Shown: positions 1 through 12,307 of the stretch, piece by piece | Position numbering within the stretch: the first letter of the stretch is position 1 | Layout of the letters: every line of letters begins with the position of its first letter | Notes under the pieces: model-generated | Told to the model about the DNA's origin: nothing | The model's database searches: none | Seen by the model: the letters and a program-made list of their open reading frames with translations, nothing else | NCBI GenBank assembly: GCA_009869945.1 | Contig: WIXG01000220.1 | Location: 62,001 to 126,000, forward strand | Direction: 5' to 3' | Length of the DNA stretch: 64,000 nucleotides | Origin: Mesaphorura yosii | Lineage: Eukaryota > Arthropoda > Collembola > Poduromorpha > Tullbergiidae | Made by a program: the position numbers and the translations under genes

Positions 1-327
1 CATGTTAAGTAATTATTCTGGGGACGCTTCCTCGCGAGACTTCAACTCGACCTGCCTCTCCTTTATGACGTCTCGCCTTCTTGCCGTACCAATTAATTAG
101 GCTTTCGTTCAATCATTCTTTTAGCTCCCTCGAGAATAATTGGCCTCGAGATGTTTTTAAAAATTGTCAGTCAATTGAAAATTCAAGTCATCTTCGCAGC
201 AAGCTGTTGATGTGTGTCCTTTGTCGTTACAGCACGCCATAAATGATTCTTGTTCGATATCCTGTTTGCCTTTGCTCTTTTGGTTTGCATCACTTCATTT
301 TCGCCTGTTCCTTAATTGCTGATACAG

Positions 328-452
328 TTTGACTTCTGTCGACTCTTAATTTATTATGCTCATGTTTCGAAAGATATAATTATTTGACGTGAACTTTCAC
401 TCTTCTAATTTAATGGGTCTCACTTTACAACTGCTCAATTTCATGACACCAA
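328..452 (+). repeat. Diverged direct repeat, copy A
   Basis: This stretch aligns by eye with 2653-2773 in the same orientation. Shared blocks in the same order include CTTCTG/TTTCTG followed by (C)GACTCT or CAACTCT, a TTTATTAT block, TAATTATTTnACGTGAAC, a CAC-CTTTCTAA-like block, and TCATGACACCA. Rough identity is 70-80% with small gaps. The spacing between copies is about 2.3 kb. It may be an old mobile-element remnant or a duplicated non-coding element. No target duplication was recognised. Confidence 0.55.
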
Positions 453-2652
453 AGAGAAATTCAACTCTAATGCATGCAAATCAGTTTCAGCACATTGCTT
501 GTGCAGTTACAATGCCATACTGCTCGCGAATTCTCTCGTCTGCATGCATACATTCATTCATGTGTACGCAGAATTAATGGTTGCAATTTCGTTGAATAGA
601 GTAGTGAGTAGATTACTAAAATTCCCTCCCGTGTTATTCTTAGGGGGTGAGAAGAGGAGGAGGATTTTCCTCCGGGCAGATCGGGAAATGAACGTAATTT
701 TCTTTAAAAATTCGCTCAGTTTACATTTCCGTGTTAATCTTATGGAATTCATGTCTGAAAACGTTAAAATACTTTTAAAAATTCAAGTTTAAATTACAAA
801 ACGTTGGAGGAAGTCGGAAGGCTTTTCCTCCATCTTTTAGGTCTCATTCCCATATTATTTCTATGGCGTGGGAGGGAGAATGCAAAATTAATCCTGAAAA
901 ATTTCAATTTCCTCTAAAAACATTGAAATTGCCAAAAATTGAGAAAAACGTCTTGGAAGAATTAGCGCTATTTGGGAAAAGCGGGGCTGCAAATTTGACA
1001 CTGAAATTGAGAATTCTCGATTATTTGTACGATTCGGGGCAACTCGAGACAGGTGGTTCTGACGCAAATCACACTTGACGCATAGATTTCCTGCTTTCTT
1101 CCAAAATGATAAGTTTTAGTGTCAAACTCGATTTTGACATGTTGGGGGCAACATGAGACACGCGCATGGGCTATTTTGCAACGTGCGCGGTATTTGAAAA
1201 ATTTGTAAAAGATTTGACATTCGGAAATTTTGCATAAAGTTGGCGAAATTTGATGAATCGAGTCATTAATTTGCATACAAGAGTCATGCTACAACTTGCA
1301 ATACAGAAGCGGGTCACTGCACATATGCCAAGAACAGTACATAGGCTTATGTACTGCAGGACGGTTTCATGCTTGAAATGAAATCCGTAGATAATGACAT
1401 TTCTGTGATGTGAGGGCTCCCCGTAATAATATTATGGAGCGCATTCCTCGTCCTTCTGAACCCTTCATCGCATTGTTTCGAATTCATTGTTCATGCGAAG
1501 GACGTGCGCCCCCCTCATATGATCCCTTCGTCAGTTTAAGTGACAGCATTCATGCGCACGACGATGATATATTCGAACCTCGCGGCAGCCCCGAGCAATT
1601 GCCCCTACGCCGCCTTAATTAAAGCTCCAGCTATTGTCGGCAGCCGCCAAAGGGGCTTAGGTTGCCGGGATTTTACTAATCTACTTACTACTTACTATTT
1701 TGGGGTCGTACAGGTATAAATTCCTTTTGCCAAAAATCATATCAGTCTACGGCTTGGCAGATGCAATACTCGAGATAAGCACATGCGTATGGGATTCAGC
1801 TGTGTGAGCAGGAGCGTTTCAAATTTAATTTTTGTTTTTACGTACTTGCACCTCGATTTTCTACTTCAACAGAAGATTTTTTAAACAATGTTGGCGGGAG
1901 TGTTGGGAAGGTGAAGAATGGTTCCATCTCTTCATGTCCTGCGATTAAGCGGTTGACCATACCATAGCGGGTAGAAGTAGTTCACGATCTATTTTGAAAC
2001 GTCAAATGTGTGAGAATAGAAGGCGAGCGTAATGCATTTCAGACATCGTCGTTTTAAGAATCTCTACCTTACCCGGTGCTCGGACTGCTTCTTACCACTT
2101 AAACGCCCTTCAAGTGGGCTAGTAAATTCATAATGTCCCTATTTAATGCTAATGTGTTTTGATTAATCCAGCAGTTAATGCGTACTAACAAAAGCAGATT
2201 TCCCACAAATCACGGAACGTCGCTTAAACAAAGATACTTTGCGCTGTAGAATATGGAAATATCCAAGGTCCTTCAAACTAAAGTTGAATCATGTGTGTTT
2301 ACTCTGAATGACTGTCCATTTTTCCAAAACTACTCTGTAAGTAATCAAAATGGAGTCAAACGTCCTAGTAACGAGTAGAACATAAGGGGAAAGGTAAGGC
2401 CGCGGAGAAATTTTTCCCCAGCCGAATTCCAAAAAATGAACACTTTTGTTTGAATGCGCATGACTCAACCTTATTAAGAGCATTAGTCCTAAGCAACCTT
2501 GAAAATATCCACATCAGGCCAGATTGTCATTGTCATGTGTTTATGCTTAGGAGACAGACAAATATGGAGATGCTTAGTAGTGTCTGGGATCCTGACTGAC
2601 AAATATTGAAAAATGATAAAATGGGACACCTAATTGAATTGAGTCGCTGGTA

Positions 2653-2773
2653 CTTGATTTCTGCCAACTCTAATTTTATTATTCTAGGTCACATAATGTA
2701 ATTATTTCACGTGAACAGTCACCTTTCTAACTAAATTTATCTCATCTACGACTGCATATGCTCATGACACCAT
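2653..2773 (+). repeat. Diverged direct repeat, copy B
   Basis: This is the second copy of the repeat at 328-452, sharing the TAATTATTTCACGTGAAC core and the CTCATGACACCA end. It ends about 190 bp before the HGH1 stop codon (HGH1 is on the minus strand), so it could overlap the HGH1 3' flank. The copies differ by many substitutions, so the duplication is not recent. Confidence 0.55.
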
Positions 2774-2834
2774 TCAATTCTCCTTCGGTAATTAAGATTT
2801 AATTATTAAATGTTGGAATAAATATGCACCTTCA

Positions 2835-2840
2835 TTTATT
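2835..2840 (-). terminator. Polyadenylation signal of HGH1
   Basis: AATAAA on the minus strand, about 125 nt beyond the HGH1 stop codon. It is the first canonical signal downstream. Confidence 0.5.
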
Positions 2841-2963
2841 ACTCTAGCCACGTTGAGTTTATCAAAGTAATCATAGCAACAAATTTACCAAAATATAAAC
2901 CATTTCACAAGCTTTAAAGTTAAGCAGAAGGATGTTTGAAATCACTGGTTTAAGAAATTAAAG

Positions 2964-4720
2964 CTAAGGACGGGTTGTCGCACCAGTCGAGCCTTCTGTG
3001 GAATCAATAGTATGGAGTTTTAATGTTCTGGCTAATTCTTCATCCTGTATTTCATTGTAGTCCGACACGCCAATCTCTTCTTCGGTTCTGCAAAAAAGTA
3101 TAGCTGTATGATAGCACTGCGAACAAAATCATGCGAAAATCCAGCATTGATATCAGTCAAGTACCTAATAAGAATATTTATAATGTCTTCAAGAATTTGC
3201 GTAGCTTCATCATAGCCTTCAAATTTATGATATTCCCGTAAAATCACATAGATGTTGTTCTCCCGTAGAAGTTCTCTCATTTCGCGAGTCTGGCACAACT
3301 GAATAGAAAAGTTATACGTAAGGTTCAGGGAAGGATGTTTTAATTATTTCTAGAGACAACCTACATTAGAAATTTACCTGTAGGAGACTTTCAAGAAGAC
3401 ACACTCTTACTCTCTCACACGGCTCTCGCTGTTTGTTTTCAGGCAGATATTGCAATTCAACAGGAAGTCGCTTAATATCCTCAGGAGGGAACTGCTCCCC
3501 TCCTGCTAATGGTTTTAACAGTGTGACCAAGATATCAGCTTCCTCAACCAATACTTTGTGGTGTTCTGGAACAAATATGTTTTACTAATACATGTAGGTA
3601 CGCCCTCAACTATCAACTCACCTTTGTTGAACAGGCAATTCTTGATCGTTCCAGCTAAATAATATCGCGAGAAATCGGAAGCACATGACATGAGGCAACC
3701 AACACGGAATAGGGGGATGCCAATCTCCTCGTCGATCAAAAACCTAGCAAGCACAATTAAAAATTGGGGAAATTAGGAACAAGACAAGCTGTACTTACTT
3801 TTGGAAAAAGTCAATCCTTGACAGATTGCATAATACCATTGCCGTACTATCCAAATATGGAACGCTTATCCCGTGGGTTTGCCACACATCGTACGGAAGT
3901 CGATCCATCAGAAGTTTTATGATATTAGGTTTTTGGCGCTTCAAGTAGTTACAAACTTCGACTTCTCTAGTCAAGTTGACGAGAATACTGTTGCTCAGCA
4001 TGTCATATCTGTGGAACTCGGGTTCAAACCAGAATTTGTACATGGACTCAATCAAGCGATGATTCATGACAGCCTCCAGCATGCTGGGTTTGAACCAACT
4101 GCTGAGCAGGTTTAGCACCTCAAATACTAGAAGCTCTGGGTAGTGTTTTTGGCCCCCAAACCAGGACATGTAGATTTCTTTATCAAACTCGCCAGTCAGG
4201 ATACAAGGAATAACCGCGCGCTGGTCCCTCATGAAGAACTTGGTTCGCCCATCCCTATCCATATCCTCAGTAATTTCCTTGACCAGTTCTTTTACAACCG
4301 GCGTGAATTCTTTCATGTAATCTGTATCATCCTCCTAAAAATATTTCATATTGATATATCTGTATATTTGGCCACAAATCAAACTATGGAGGTGTGAAAA
4401 TTAGGTCTTACCAACCAAACCGATTCATCGCCTGCGCACAAGCTTGGTTCCGCATAGTTATTCAGAATTCTTATTAGCCACTTAATGACGCGAGTAGTTT
4501 CAACCTTGAACATTGCATGAACCAGACGTGATCCATAGCCATCTTTAGTGGAAGCTATCAGAAACGTTTATAGTGACTGACATTCAACACATACTCGAGG
4601 CCAGAAAAAAGGCTCCGTGCCTAAGTTCTTACCATGAAACAGCATCAGCAATTGTGCTCTAGTCAATGAAAATGTATCTTCAGATTGATCCGCTTTAACA
4701 GGGGCACCGACTTGACTCAT
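2964..4720 (-). CDS. HGH1: HGH1 homolog (FAM203/BRP16), eEF2-folding cochaperone
   Basis: There are seven coding exons: 4720-4633, 4542-4412, 4334-3799, 3743-3622, 3565-3378, 3298-3165 and 3087-2964. All phases fit and give 440 residues. HGH1 is an armadillo/HEAT-like cytosolic protein that works with the TRiC chaperonin in folding translation elongation factor 2. The C-terminal half carries the family signature (DUF383/DUF384): LVNLTRE, VLCNLSR, a KNCLFNK turn, then LKPLAGGE followed by RLPVELQYLPENKQREP, and VILREYHKFEG near the end. The N-terminal 75 residues are weakly conserved, and the protein is somewhat longer than the human one (about 390). The start is the ATG beginning MSQVGAP, the only one in the first exon. 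The 5' end lies about 270 bp from the 3' end of the next minus-strand gene, so the two are in tandem. The last exon encodes an acidic tail (TEEEIG, QDEELAR). Confidence 0.92.
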
Positions 4721-4992
4721 CTTCGTTCACTCTATCAGTACAGCTGTAAAGCAGTAGAAACCCATCTAATCCTGAAATAAAATATGAATTAAGCACAAAC
4801 CTACCTGGTTACTTCCTTTAATGATGCTTTCCACTTTTGCCAAGTTGTCAGTAGATAAACTAACAAACTTCGGGGACGAGAAACAGGAGAGTTGTGAAAT
4901 GCAGCACGGAACCCAGCTCAGTGAAAAAGTATAAAAGAGAACATCCAAAGTGTTGAGGCTCACTCGTACCACCGCATGTATATTTCCCACAA

Positions 4993-6865
4993 TCACAAAA
5001 CGAGTAACAGCAGAGGCAAGGATGCCGGAAGCAGAGAAGGTTGGCATGTGCAACGTTCAGGAATCGTGAATTTCGGCAAATCTTCCAAGTTGTTGCAAAC
5101 TCCGGCTCCGCTGTCCAGTACAGTGCCGTCTTAACAACACAAATATGACGATTGTTCCGGTACTCATGATTTTAAAAATACATGATTGTACCTGCGCTTG
5201 TGGCCGTGGCGAAAGTAAGACTAGTAATTTTATTCAATGAGATTTTGATTCTTCCTTTTACATTTTGAGACGCATGTAATGCTTCTAAGATAGAAATTCC
5301 GCTTGCCTTGTCATCTGTGATAAGGGGAATGGAGATCTGAATATTAGAAGTGCCTATCAGCATTCTGAAAGTGTCACTAAGATTGCAAGTTAAGAATTGT
5401 AGAAGAGTCCGTCTATTCCACGACCAAATCCACGAGCTAGAAATCGACATTAACAAGACCAAATAAGTCATTGTCAAATCAATCTAAAAGAATCTAAGAT
5501 CAAGATAATGGTATACGGCTTACCACTGCTACACGTATGTGAACCTGAAATATGGCAATCAATATGGGTACTGTAATTCCGGTAGGACTACGATAAGAAT
5601 GAAACATGTTTCAACTGCTTATATTCATAAAAGTTTATCACTAACTACCTCATGATTGACATCGTGTTGCTTTCCTAGGCTGTCAACTGCTTTTCTCCTA
5701 AGATCTGCTTCGGAAACAGATGGGCCGACAATTATTTGAGGAGTCAAACAATATGAAACCCTTAGAACTTACGCCCAGGTTCCCAGGAAAGGCCATTGGT
5801 GGTTGTCAGTTTGTACAGGCGTTGTTGGCATCTGCAACATGATACAATATGTACAAGTAACCCTCCACGCTAATCAGCAGGAATTTTAGCGAGTGATGAA
5901 ATATACCTTCCCAGTGGGAAAACTAGATGCGCTGGACGTTGCTAGTAAAAAGAAATACATCCCATCAGATAAAATGCATCATGAAACTAAACAAACTACA
6001 GTGATCTTACAATTTTAGTTGTCGCGGGATGAGCCCAAAACTGACAATGATGATCGTAACAAGAAGACAAGGACAAATCTAACGAATCCTGCCAAAAATT
6101 CTGATGCAATATAATTTGTACAAGAGCACTGATGTAATCACAACTACCTTCGGAGCACCTGGAGTGCCACCACGTTCTCTTGCTGCAACCGAGATTGTAT
6201 GTGCAGAAAACAGTCGAACGTGTGGATTATAATTCTCGACGCTTCGTGGAACATCAGGAGGGGCCTGAAATATTCATTAGCATAAGGATGGTCGGTCATT
6301 TCATTGTCAACTACCAGCAGCTTCACCTTCACTGAATGTGTTGTTACCTCTTTCGGTGCATCGCTGGAAGTTTGATTGGCGAGGAAAGGGAAAGGCACTG
6401 GATATCTGCCTAAAGTGATAGGCATCTTGATTTTGTCAGTAGGACTTGTAGGACCAACCGCAAACCCAATAGATTGTGGTTGCAATTTCGTTATAATCCT
6501 AAAAATTTATTTAAGATTTTTTACAAGGCAAAGTGGACTAAGAGTCACAGGAAAGTCATGGTCGAGGTTGGAAAAAAAGGCATCAAAGCGTTTAGGACAC
6601 ACGGTACGATTGGCTTTGTAAAAGGAGTCTTAATCCTCTTAACATGCTTATCTTTCTGAGAAGGAACAATGGGTAACTGTCGAAACTGGAACTTTCTCTC
6701 TTCGTGTACGTTTCGTGGTAACAAAACCGCAACCTCAGATTAATCCAAGCGGATCCGTACTGAATCTTCAGCAATACATTTAGACTTAGGAAAGACTGCG
6801 GGTACGGGTGAAAGCAGCGTGCACGTAGCGCAAGTGTACTCTTGTCGGATCAATACTTTCGCCAT
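4993..6865 (-). CDS. Unrecognised multi-exon protein with hydrophobic C-terminus
   Basis: Exons that chain in phase are 6733-6549, 6498-6348, 6264-6148, 6088-6011, 5941-5907, 5831-5773, 5707-5649, 5544-5524 and, after one unresolved junction, about 5373-5192 and 5129-4993. Introns are 40-100 bp. The middle of the protein has paired cysteines (CYDHHC, GRCQQR). The end has three more cysteines (VCNN, ERCTC) followed by a final 15-residue hydrophobic run (LLPASLPLLLLVL) and stop, the layout of a GPI-anchor signal or tail anchor. The stretch DKIKMPITLGRYPVPF resembles the last strand of an arrestin C domain, but only weakly. Two problems remain. An upstream ATG at 6865 opens a frame closed by TAA just before exon 6733, unless a 27-nt intron is spliced. 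The junction 5524 to about 5373 also does not keep frame with the sites I can see. The 5' end faces ELAPOR. I do not recognise the family. Confidence 0.55.
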
Positions 6866-7192
6866 ATGCGACCGTTCATATTCCTTTCACAATGTGTATC
6901 CAGCATAGAATTCCATGAATCCACACTGGAAATTATTCCAAGAGCAGAGCAGTTTTAGAATACAAAAGTGTTGGAATGAGAGCAACAGTTGTGACAGACT
7001 CTTGTACTGCAATATTTCTACGCGGAATATTTTCTGCACAGAATCACAAGGTCAAGTTTCTAACGGTGCAAACCCGTCGCTCGTAGAAATTGTAGTTATT
7101 CTTTAATTCGGAAGTTAATTTTATAATCTTGTTCTTGAAGGTCATTTCAACTTTTGAATGCCTGAAAATGTGAACATTAACGTCGGGCCAAG
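6866..7192. promoter_or_regulatory. Divergent promoter region between the unknown gene and ELAPOR
   Basis: About 330 bp separate the outermost candidate start of the minus-strand gene from the ELAPOR ATG. No TATA box was identified with confidence. The inference of a shared bidirectional promoter rests only on the head-to-head arrangement. Confidence 0.35.
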
Positions 7193-10100
7193 ATGAAGTC
7201 ACTGTGCGCACCTGTTACGTTAGCAACTTTTGCACTAGTTTTGTCTTTAGCTAACTGCAAGCGCAGCCGCAAGTTGGAAGACAGTGGCTGTGGATCGGTG
7301 AGCTCTTTCTCTTGGAAAATCTCAAGCGTGAGAATGTGTGATTAATTAATACGATTCTCATTTATCGTTTGCAGTCTGCCTATCATTACGAGTTTACAGA
7401 ATGTGATGCTACTGGTGGCAGATGGCGAGTTGCCATTCCTTCGAAAGGGTGCGAGGGGATTCCTCCAATTCCACCGTTACGGCTGGATGAGTGCTGTGAG
7501 TTAAATCTGAAGCTTCATACACATAGTAAACTTATAAATAGGGCAACGCAATAAAATTTAAATCGTTTCAATGCCCAGACAAATCCTGTGAAGCCGGGCA
7601 ATTCTTGAACATAACCTCAATGAAATGTGAAGAGTGTGAACCTGGTACGTACTCAATGGGCGGTGGAATCCGATACGACGAGTGGGATCCTCTTCCCAGC
7701 GGATTTGGAACTAGCGTCGAAAAATTTCATAGCATATTCTCTCCGATTAGTCGACAATATTCTTCTGTAAACTGTACAAAGTAAGGCTGTGCCATGTTTT
7801 AATCAAATCGCGTTTAATTATGATGTGATGGTATTGCAATCTGAGCTTCGATTGAAGGTGGGGATGGAGAGCTCGCGGTGACGTGCTGCTAAGTCAAGGC
7901 GGTCCCTGTGTGGCTACGCTGACGCTAAGTACTGAACTAGTAAAATCTGGAAATATAAAGTTTACATATCAGTACCCGGATGACAGCCTACTGTTTCAGT
8001 TTCAAGTAATTGCCACCTTTCTTTCCGTGCATTTATGGCAAGAATTTGAAAGAATATTTTCCCCACATATAGGCGAACAGTGATAAGTGTGAGAGTGCTG
8101 AAGGAAGTCGATGGCCTGCATTAACTGGTGAAGGAATTTGGAGGACCGAGGAAGTACCTTTGAGACGTGGACTCAACACAATAAAATTTCTCACTATGGG
8201 CATTGACGACCATAAACCGAAACCAATTCTTATACGAAAGATTGAGATTGAAGGTACGCTTTATATGAATTCGACGCTCTACGGTCGAAATTGAACAGGA
8301 CCCTGGAATGTGCTGTAATCAATGCAATGTTTAGGAATTGGTTACGCATCTTCATGCAACGCGTGCCCACCTGGGACGAAGTCTTCGCGGAACGCCAACG
8401 AATGCGATAAGTGTCCAAGAAATACTTTTTCGCTGCACAAATCGAACATTTGTTCACCTTGCCAAAGTAATTATTACTCAGAACCGGGGTCCAGAAATTG
8501 CACTGCTAAACCACCTTGCGGGGTTGGAGATTACTATCAAGTGCATAGTCCTTGTGACAGGAATAACAAGGTTCGGTTCTCTGCTCTAGCCAGCACTAAA
8601 AGTTTCTTGTAAGTTGTAAAATTAAATCTAAATTACATCCAGACGAGAATTAAGTACGAGTGGATTCAGCCGAAGATTTGCTTAGACGATCACGCAGATG
8701 CCGTTCAGCTCCCACTGCCTGGACCATCTGAAGAATGTCCACCATGGTGCGTAAATTCGATCGATCAATTCATTACGCTTTATAATGAGGAGTGCCTTCA
8801 AACAACAGTAACAACAATTTGTTTCTATAAACCAGTAACCCGGGCACCGAGTACCGTGATAAAGGCTGCCAGCCGTGCCCATCTGGCTCATACTCAGACG
8901 GACTCAGCCCTTGCACGCGATGTCCGAGCATGACAATACCCGATACAAGCCACCACCTCCTTCAATGGGTTCGTTTGCAATAAGACGCATTTTTCGTTGA
9001 TTGTTTATGTTAATTCTTATTTTCATGCAAAATTCAGTACTCCTGGCCGTACAACGTACACATCACTTGCATCAGTCCTGAAGGTAAAGAGTAGACTATA
9101 AGAAGTTTCCAGTCTTGGCCACGCCTTTTCTTAAATATGTTGAATGTTGTAATTACAGATCGAGGATGCAATCAATCGCCTGCATGGCAATTGAATAGCA
9201 ACTATGTCAGCAACGGAAAGGGCCACGCTGACTGGGTGTACCTCGTCATGACATTGAGCATTGGTGGGTTTCGAAGCGTTGGTGGAGTTATTAATGGAGA
9301 GCCTTTGGAAGTGGGACGTCTAACCTTCTCGTTTGAAACAAAGTGTCCACAAGATTGTGAACTTCTTCTCATGCAGGTTTGCCACTTCACTGCCCTTTGA
9401 CTTCATATCCTTCCTGTTCATTCATAAAAATTTTTTCTTCCCGTTTTCGAATATCAGAGCACCAGCACGAAGAACGCAACTGTTGTGCAACAATGGATTG
9501 GATCCAACGTGTTCCAAGAAGTGACTCACATTGTTTTAAGAAACGACTCGTACAATTTCAGCTGGGCTTTTCAAAAAGTTGCGTGGGAGTCCACAAGCAA
9601 TGTTGACGAGAAGAACAGCTGGTCCGACAGCTTCTGGCCCAGACAACCTCTGGAAGAAGAAACATTTGTCAAAATATACTCCATAAATGTGACAAACACG
9701 ATTGACGGTGGTGCAAGTTCCTGTATCGAGTGCCAGGACGGACTTTCATTAATGGACTTCAACAAGAACAAGGGATCGTGTCCCACTTGTCGTCCAGGAC
9801 ATTTTCGAACCACGATTCCTGCGTGAGTTATAAGAGCCATGCTCACTCAGTTAATTTCCCACGCAGTTAGGGGATCATTAGTCCCGCTTTGAATATTTCA
9901 GAAAACCTCGCGATGCTAATGGCACTAGCACGAGCACCGAAGCACCAATCGTTAAGTGCGAAAAATGTCCTGAAGGAACCATTACCCTTTCCAGCTTCGC
10001 AACAAACGCCAGTGCGTGTAAGCCATGTGGACCTGGGCTAATTTCTAAGGACGGTCTGACGTGTACAACCAATTGTTTGCTTAAACTTGGTGGATACTCC

Positions 10101-11806
10101 TACGATTTGACACCACTCCAGGGGTAACTTTATCCTTCAAACGTCTCACTCAGACTGAATGAATTGCACGTTTACCAACTCTGTTCGTTTCAAGGTTTCA
10201 CATGGTCCGAGGCAGCAGTTTGTTTACTGCGAGTGGCACACAATACTACCACGTGTACAACGTCAGTTTTTGCGCAAATGGAAACGCGAGGTGTGACAAG
10301 AACGTTTCCTTGCCGCACGGATACGACACCCAGCAAAATCCTACGGTGGAAGCTCTTGTGTGTCAAAGCACAATTTTCCCAGCAACATCTAGCTTAAACA
10401 TGGAGATGAATTCAAATGATGAGTACCCAGTGAGTTCACCAAAACCACTGTCGACTCACGCTGGTTCTCTCGGTGACCATCTTGTTGGTACGTCTATTAA
10501 GACACACACTTTAGCGTTTATTTGGAAGTCATAAGGCGATTTCTGCCAATACAGGAATAAGCCATTCACCTTCAATACTGGGAACTGATGTGGCGCATGC
10601 ACTTGACAACAAAATGCAACATCCCCACCAATTTCACTTCTTTTATTCAACTCCAGAGTAAGCACGTGCATAATTCGCCATATTTGAGATGAAATGTGAC
10701 AGAACTCATTTTAATCTTTGAACAGTCCGACACCTGCATGTAGCAATGGTAGAAGTACAGTTATCACATTTCGCTGTCGGATGCCAACCGCATCATGGAC
10801 TGTCGATCACAGTAGTAGCTTTGGCGCACAAATCGATGAAATTAAAATTCCACAGAAATGTCCAGATGCTACTTGCGATGGCTGTAATTATCAATTCCTT
10901 TGGGAAACTGTTTACGCTTGCCACTTGTGCTCGTATGACGAACTAACGTAAGTATTTAGTGTGCTGCGGCAAATGTATAATAGTGGTGCTCGATAAAATT
11001 TAGTACTTAATTTCTAGAATCGTTCGAGGCGAGTGCAAGAATGGATTACAGGAGATACATTACTTAAACTCAGCTAACTCAATGTGCTTATTGAAGTTCA
11101 ACGAGTCCTGGCCGATGACTCAAAATTGCGAGAATCACCTGCCGCTAATAGCCGAGGTAAGACTATTGATGTGTTGCTTGTCTTCAAACTCAGATGGGAT
11201 AATTTTCTCTTTAACCTTTCCAGGTTGCTATTCAGGGTGCAGTCGGATTGACATCGCTTCTTACGCTTCTCCTCATTTGTTTCTGGCGTCGCCACCGCAA
11301 GCTGGAGTACAAATACATGAAGTTGGTGGCATCTGGTGTGAACAGCAACCCAGGGTACTCTGCCGCGTCAGGCGAATCTTCACATAACGAAAATAATTTG
11401 CTTCCGGCGCCTGAAACGTGCGGGATAGATTCAGCGGAAGACGACGACGAAGACGAAGAACATTATTCATACAATGGTAATTTGATTCGCTCAACTAGTA
11501 AGTTTAGTCGGAAAATCTTAATAGGATTTATTTCTCATGAATGCGCAGGTCGTGCTGATGCGAACATGTCCGGCCAAATGCGAGAAGTTGGATTTTACTC
11601 CGAAGGTGGACTGAAAGGATTTGTGTCAAAGTTTTCAGTGTTTAACAAATTGAAGTCAATGTCAAGGAAAACGGTACAACCAATTTCGCCATTTTATTCA
11701 TGTTTGAAGCATATAATGTTTACTAAATTATACTTTGTTCATACAGAACGAAACGGGTAACAACATGGAAATCATGAACCTGACAGACAAGGAAGCCGTT
11801 TCATGA
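7193..11806 (+). CDS. ELAPOR: ELAPOR (EIG121/KIAA1324-like) endosome-lysosome membrane protein
   Basis: Nineteen coding exons give 1098 residues in frame: 7193-7297, 7375-7495, 7579-7780, 7858-8005, 8073-8253, 8335-8570, 8643-8746, 8836-8968, 9038-9083, 9159-9376, 9458-9822, 9902-10123, 10195-10487, 10555-10657, 10726-10947, 11018-11156, 11224-11497, 11549-11673 and 11747-11806. Vertebrate ELAPOR1/2 are type I membrane proteins linked to autophagy and the endolysosome. Visible here are a signal peptide (MKSLCAPV to about residue 22), growth-factor-receptor-like cysteine repeats (CNACPPGT, CDKCPRNT, CQPCPSGSYS), conserved KIYSINVTN, a mannose-6-phosphate-receptor-homology region (about 675-925, with CDGCNYQFLWE), one transmembrane helix (about 947-967) and the family's juxtamembrane EYKYMKLV. 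The acidic cytoplasmic tail has a DDDEDEE run. Two introns start with the weak donor GTTCG (after 8570 and 8968), but only these keep the family alignment. The 3' end converges with the Thr-rich gene. Confidence 0.95.
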
Positions 11807-11895
11807 TCAAGTTAAGCCTTTACAAACTCCGAGGTGTATCATTCCATTACATTACACGCTTCTAGTACCTAATTTAACTGAACTGTATTTGTCAA

Positions 11896-11901
11896 AATAA
11901 A
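11896..11901 (+). terminator. Polyadenylation signal of ELAPOR
   Basis: AATAAA 90 nt after the ELAPOR stop codon. The next signal for the convergent gene lies only about 150 bp further on. Confidence 0.7.
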
Positions 11902-12047
11902 GAATCTTGTATTTTGTAAAGTGTTCGATTCACGCCAATTTCCGCTGTAATTTATGCTTCCAGTGCCCAGACACTTGATTTTGTGACAAAAGAGGCATAA
12001 CGGAAGCAGAATGCTAGGGATAGAAACAGAGACAGAAGAAGTCATAA

Positions 12048-12053
12048 TTTATT
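12048..12053 (-). terminator. Polyadenylation signal of the Thr-rich gene
   Basis: AATAAA on the minus strand, about 255 nt beyond the stop codon at 12308. Confidence 0.5.
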
Positions 12054-12307
12054 GAGAACCAACCTAGAAATTTGTTATTAAGAATAAATTATATATACAC
12101 ATTAGTTTTGGACTCAGGCGGTGAGTTTTCTCGAAGCTCCTACTTGTGCTTCCAAAATTAGGACTCACGATTGAAAGTCCTCACGTTCACTGACACTAGT
12201 ATTCCTGGTAAGATGTGGTTCAAGATTCACGCCTATGACATAACACCATGTTGGCCCCCATTAACACGTTTTTTGTACAACAGCGACATCGCATTCAACT
12301 CCGTCAT

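Larger units (their letters stand above)
1..2834. other. Intergenic, no gene recognised
   Basis: The stretch is AT-rich. The open frames in it are short, overlap each other on both strands, and lack convincing splice sites or protein-like composition. The only structure seen is a diverged direct repeat pair (328-452 and 2653-2773), listed separately. The right end runs into the 3' flank of HGH1. Confidence 0.6.

Noticed and set aside
6376-6659. Plus-strand frames facing the unknown minus-strand gene
   Set aside because: They lie opposite minus-strand exons that chain in phase, so they are best read as shadows.
8322-8589. Alternative overlapping frames within ELAPOR exon 6
   Set aside because: Only one frame continues the cysteine-repeat pattern and aligns with vertebrate ELAPOR; the second is a shadow.
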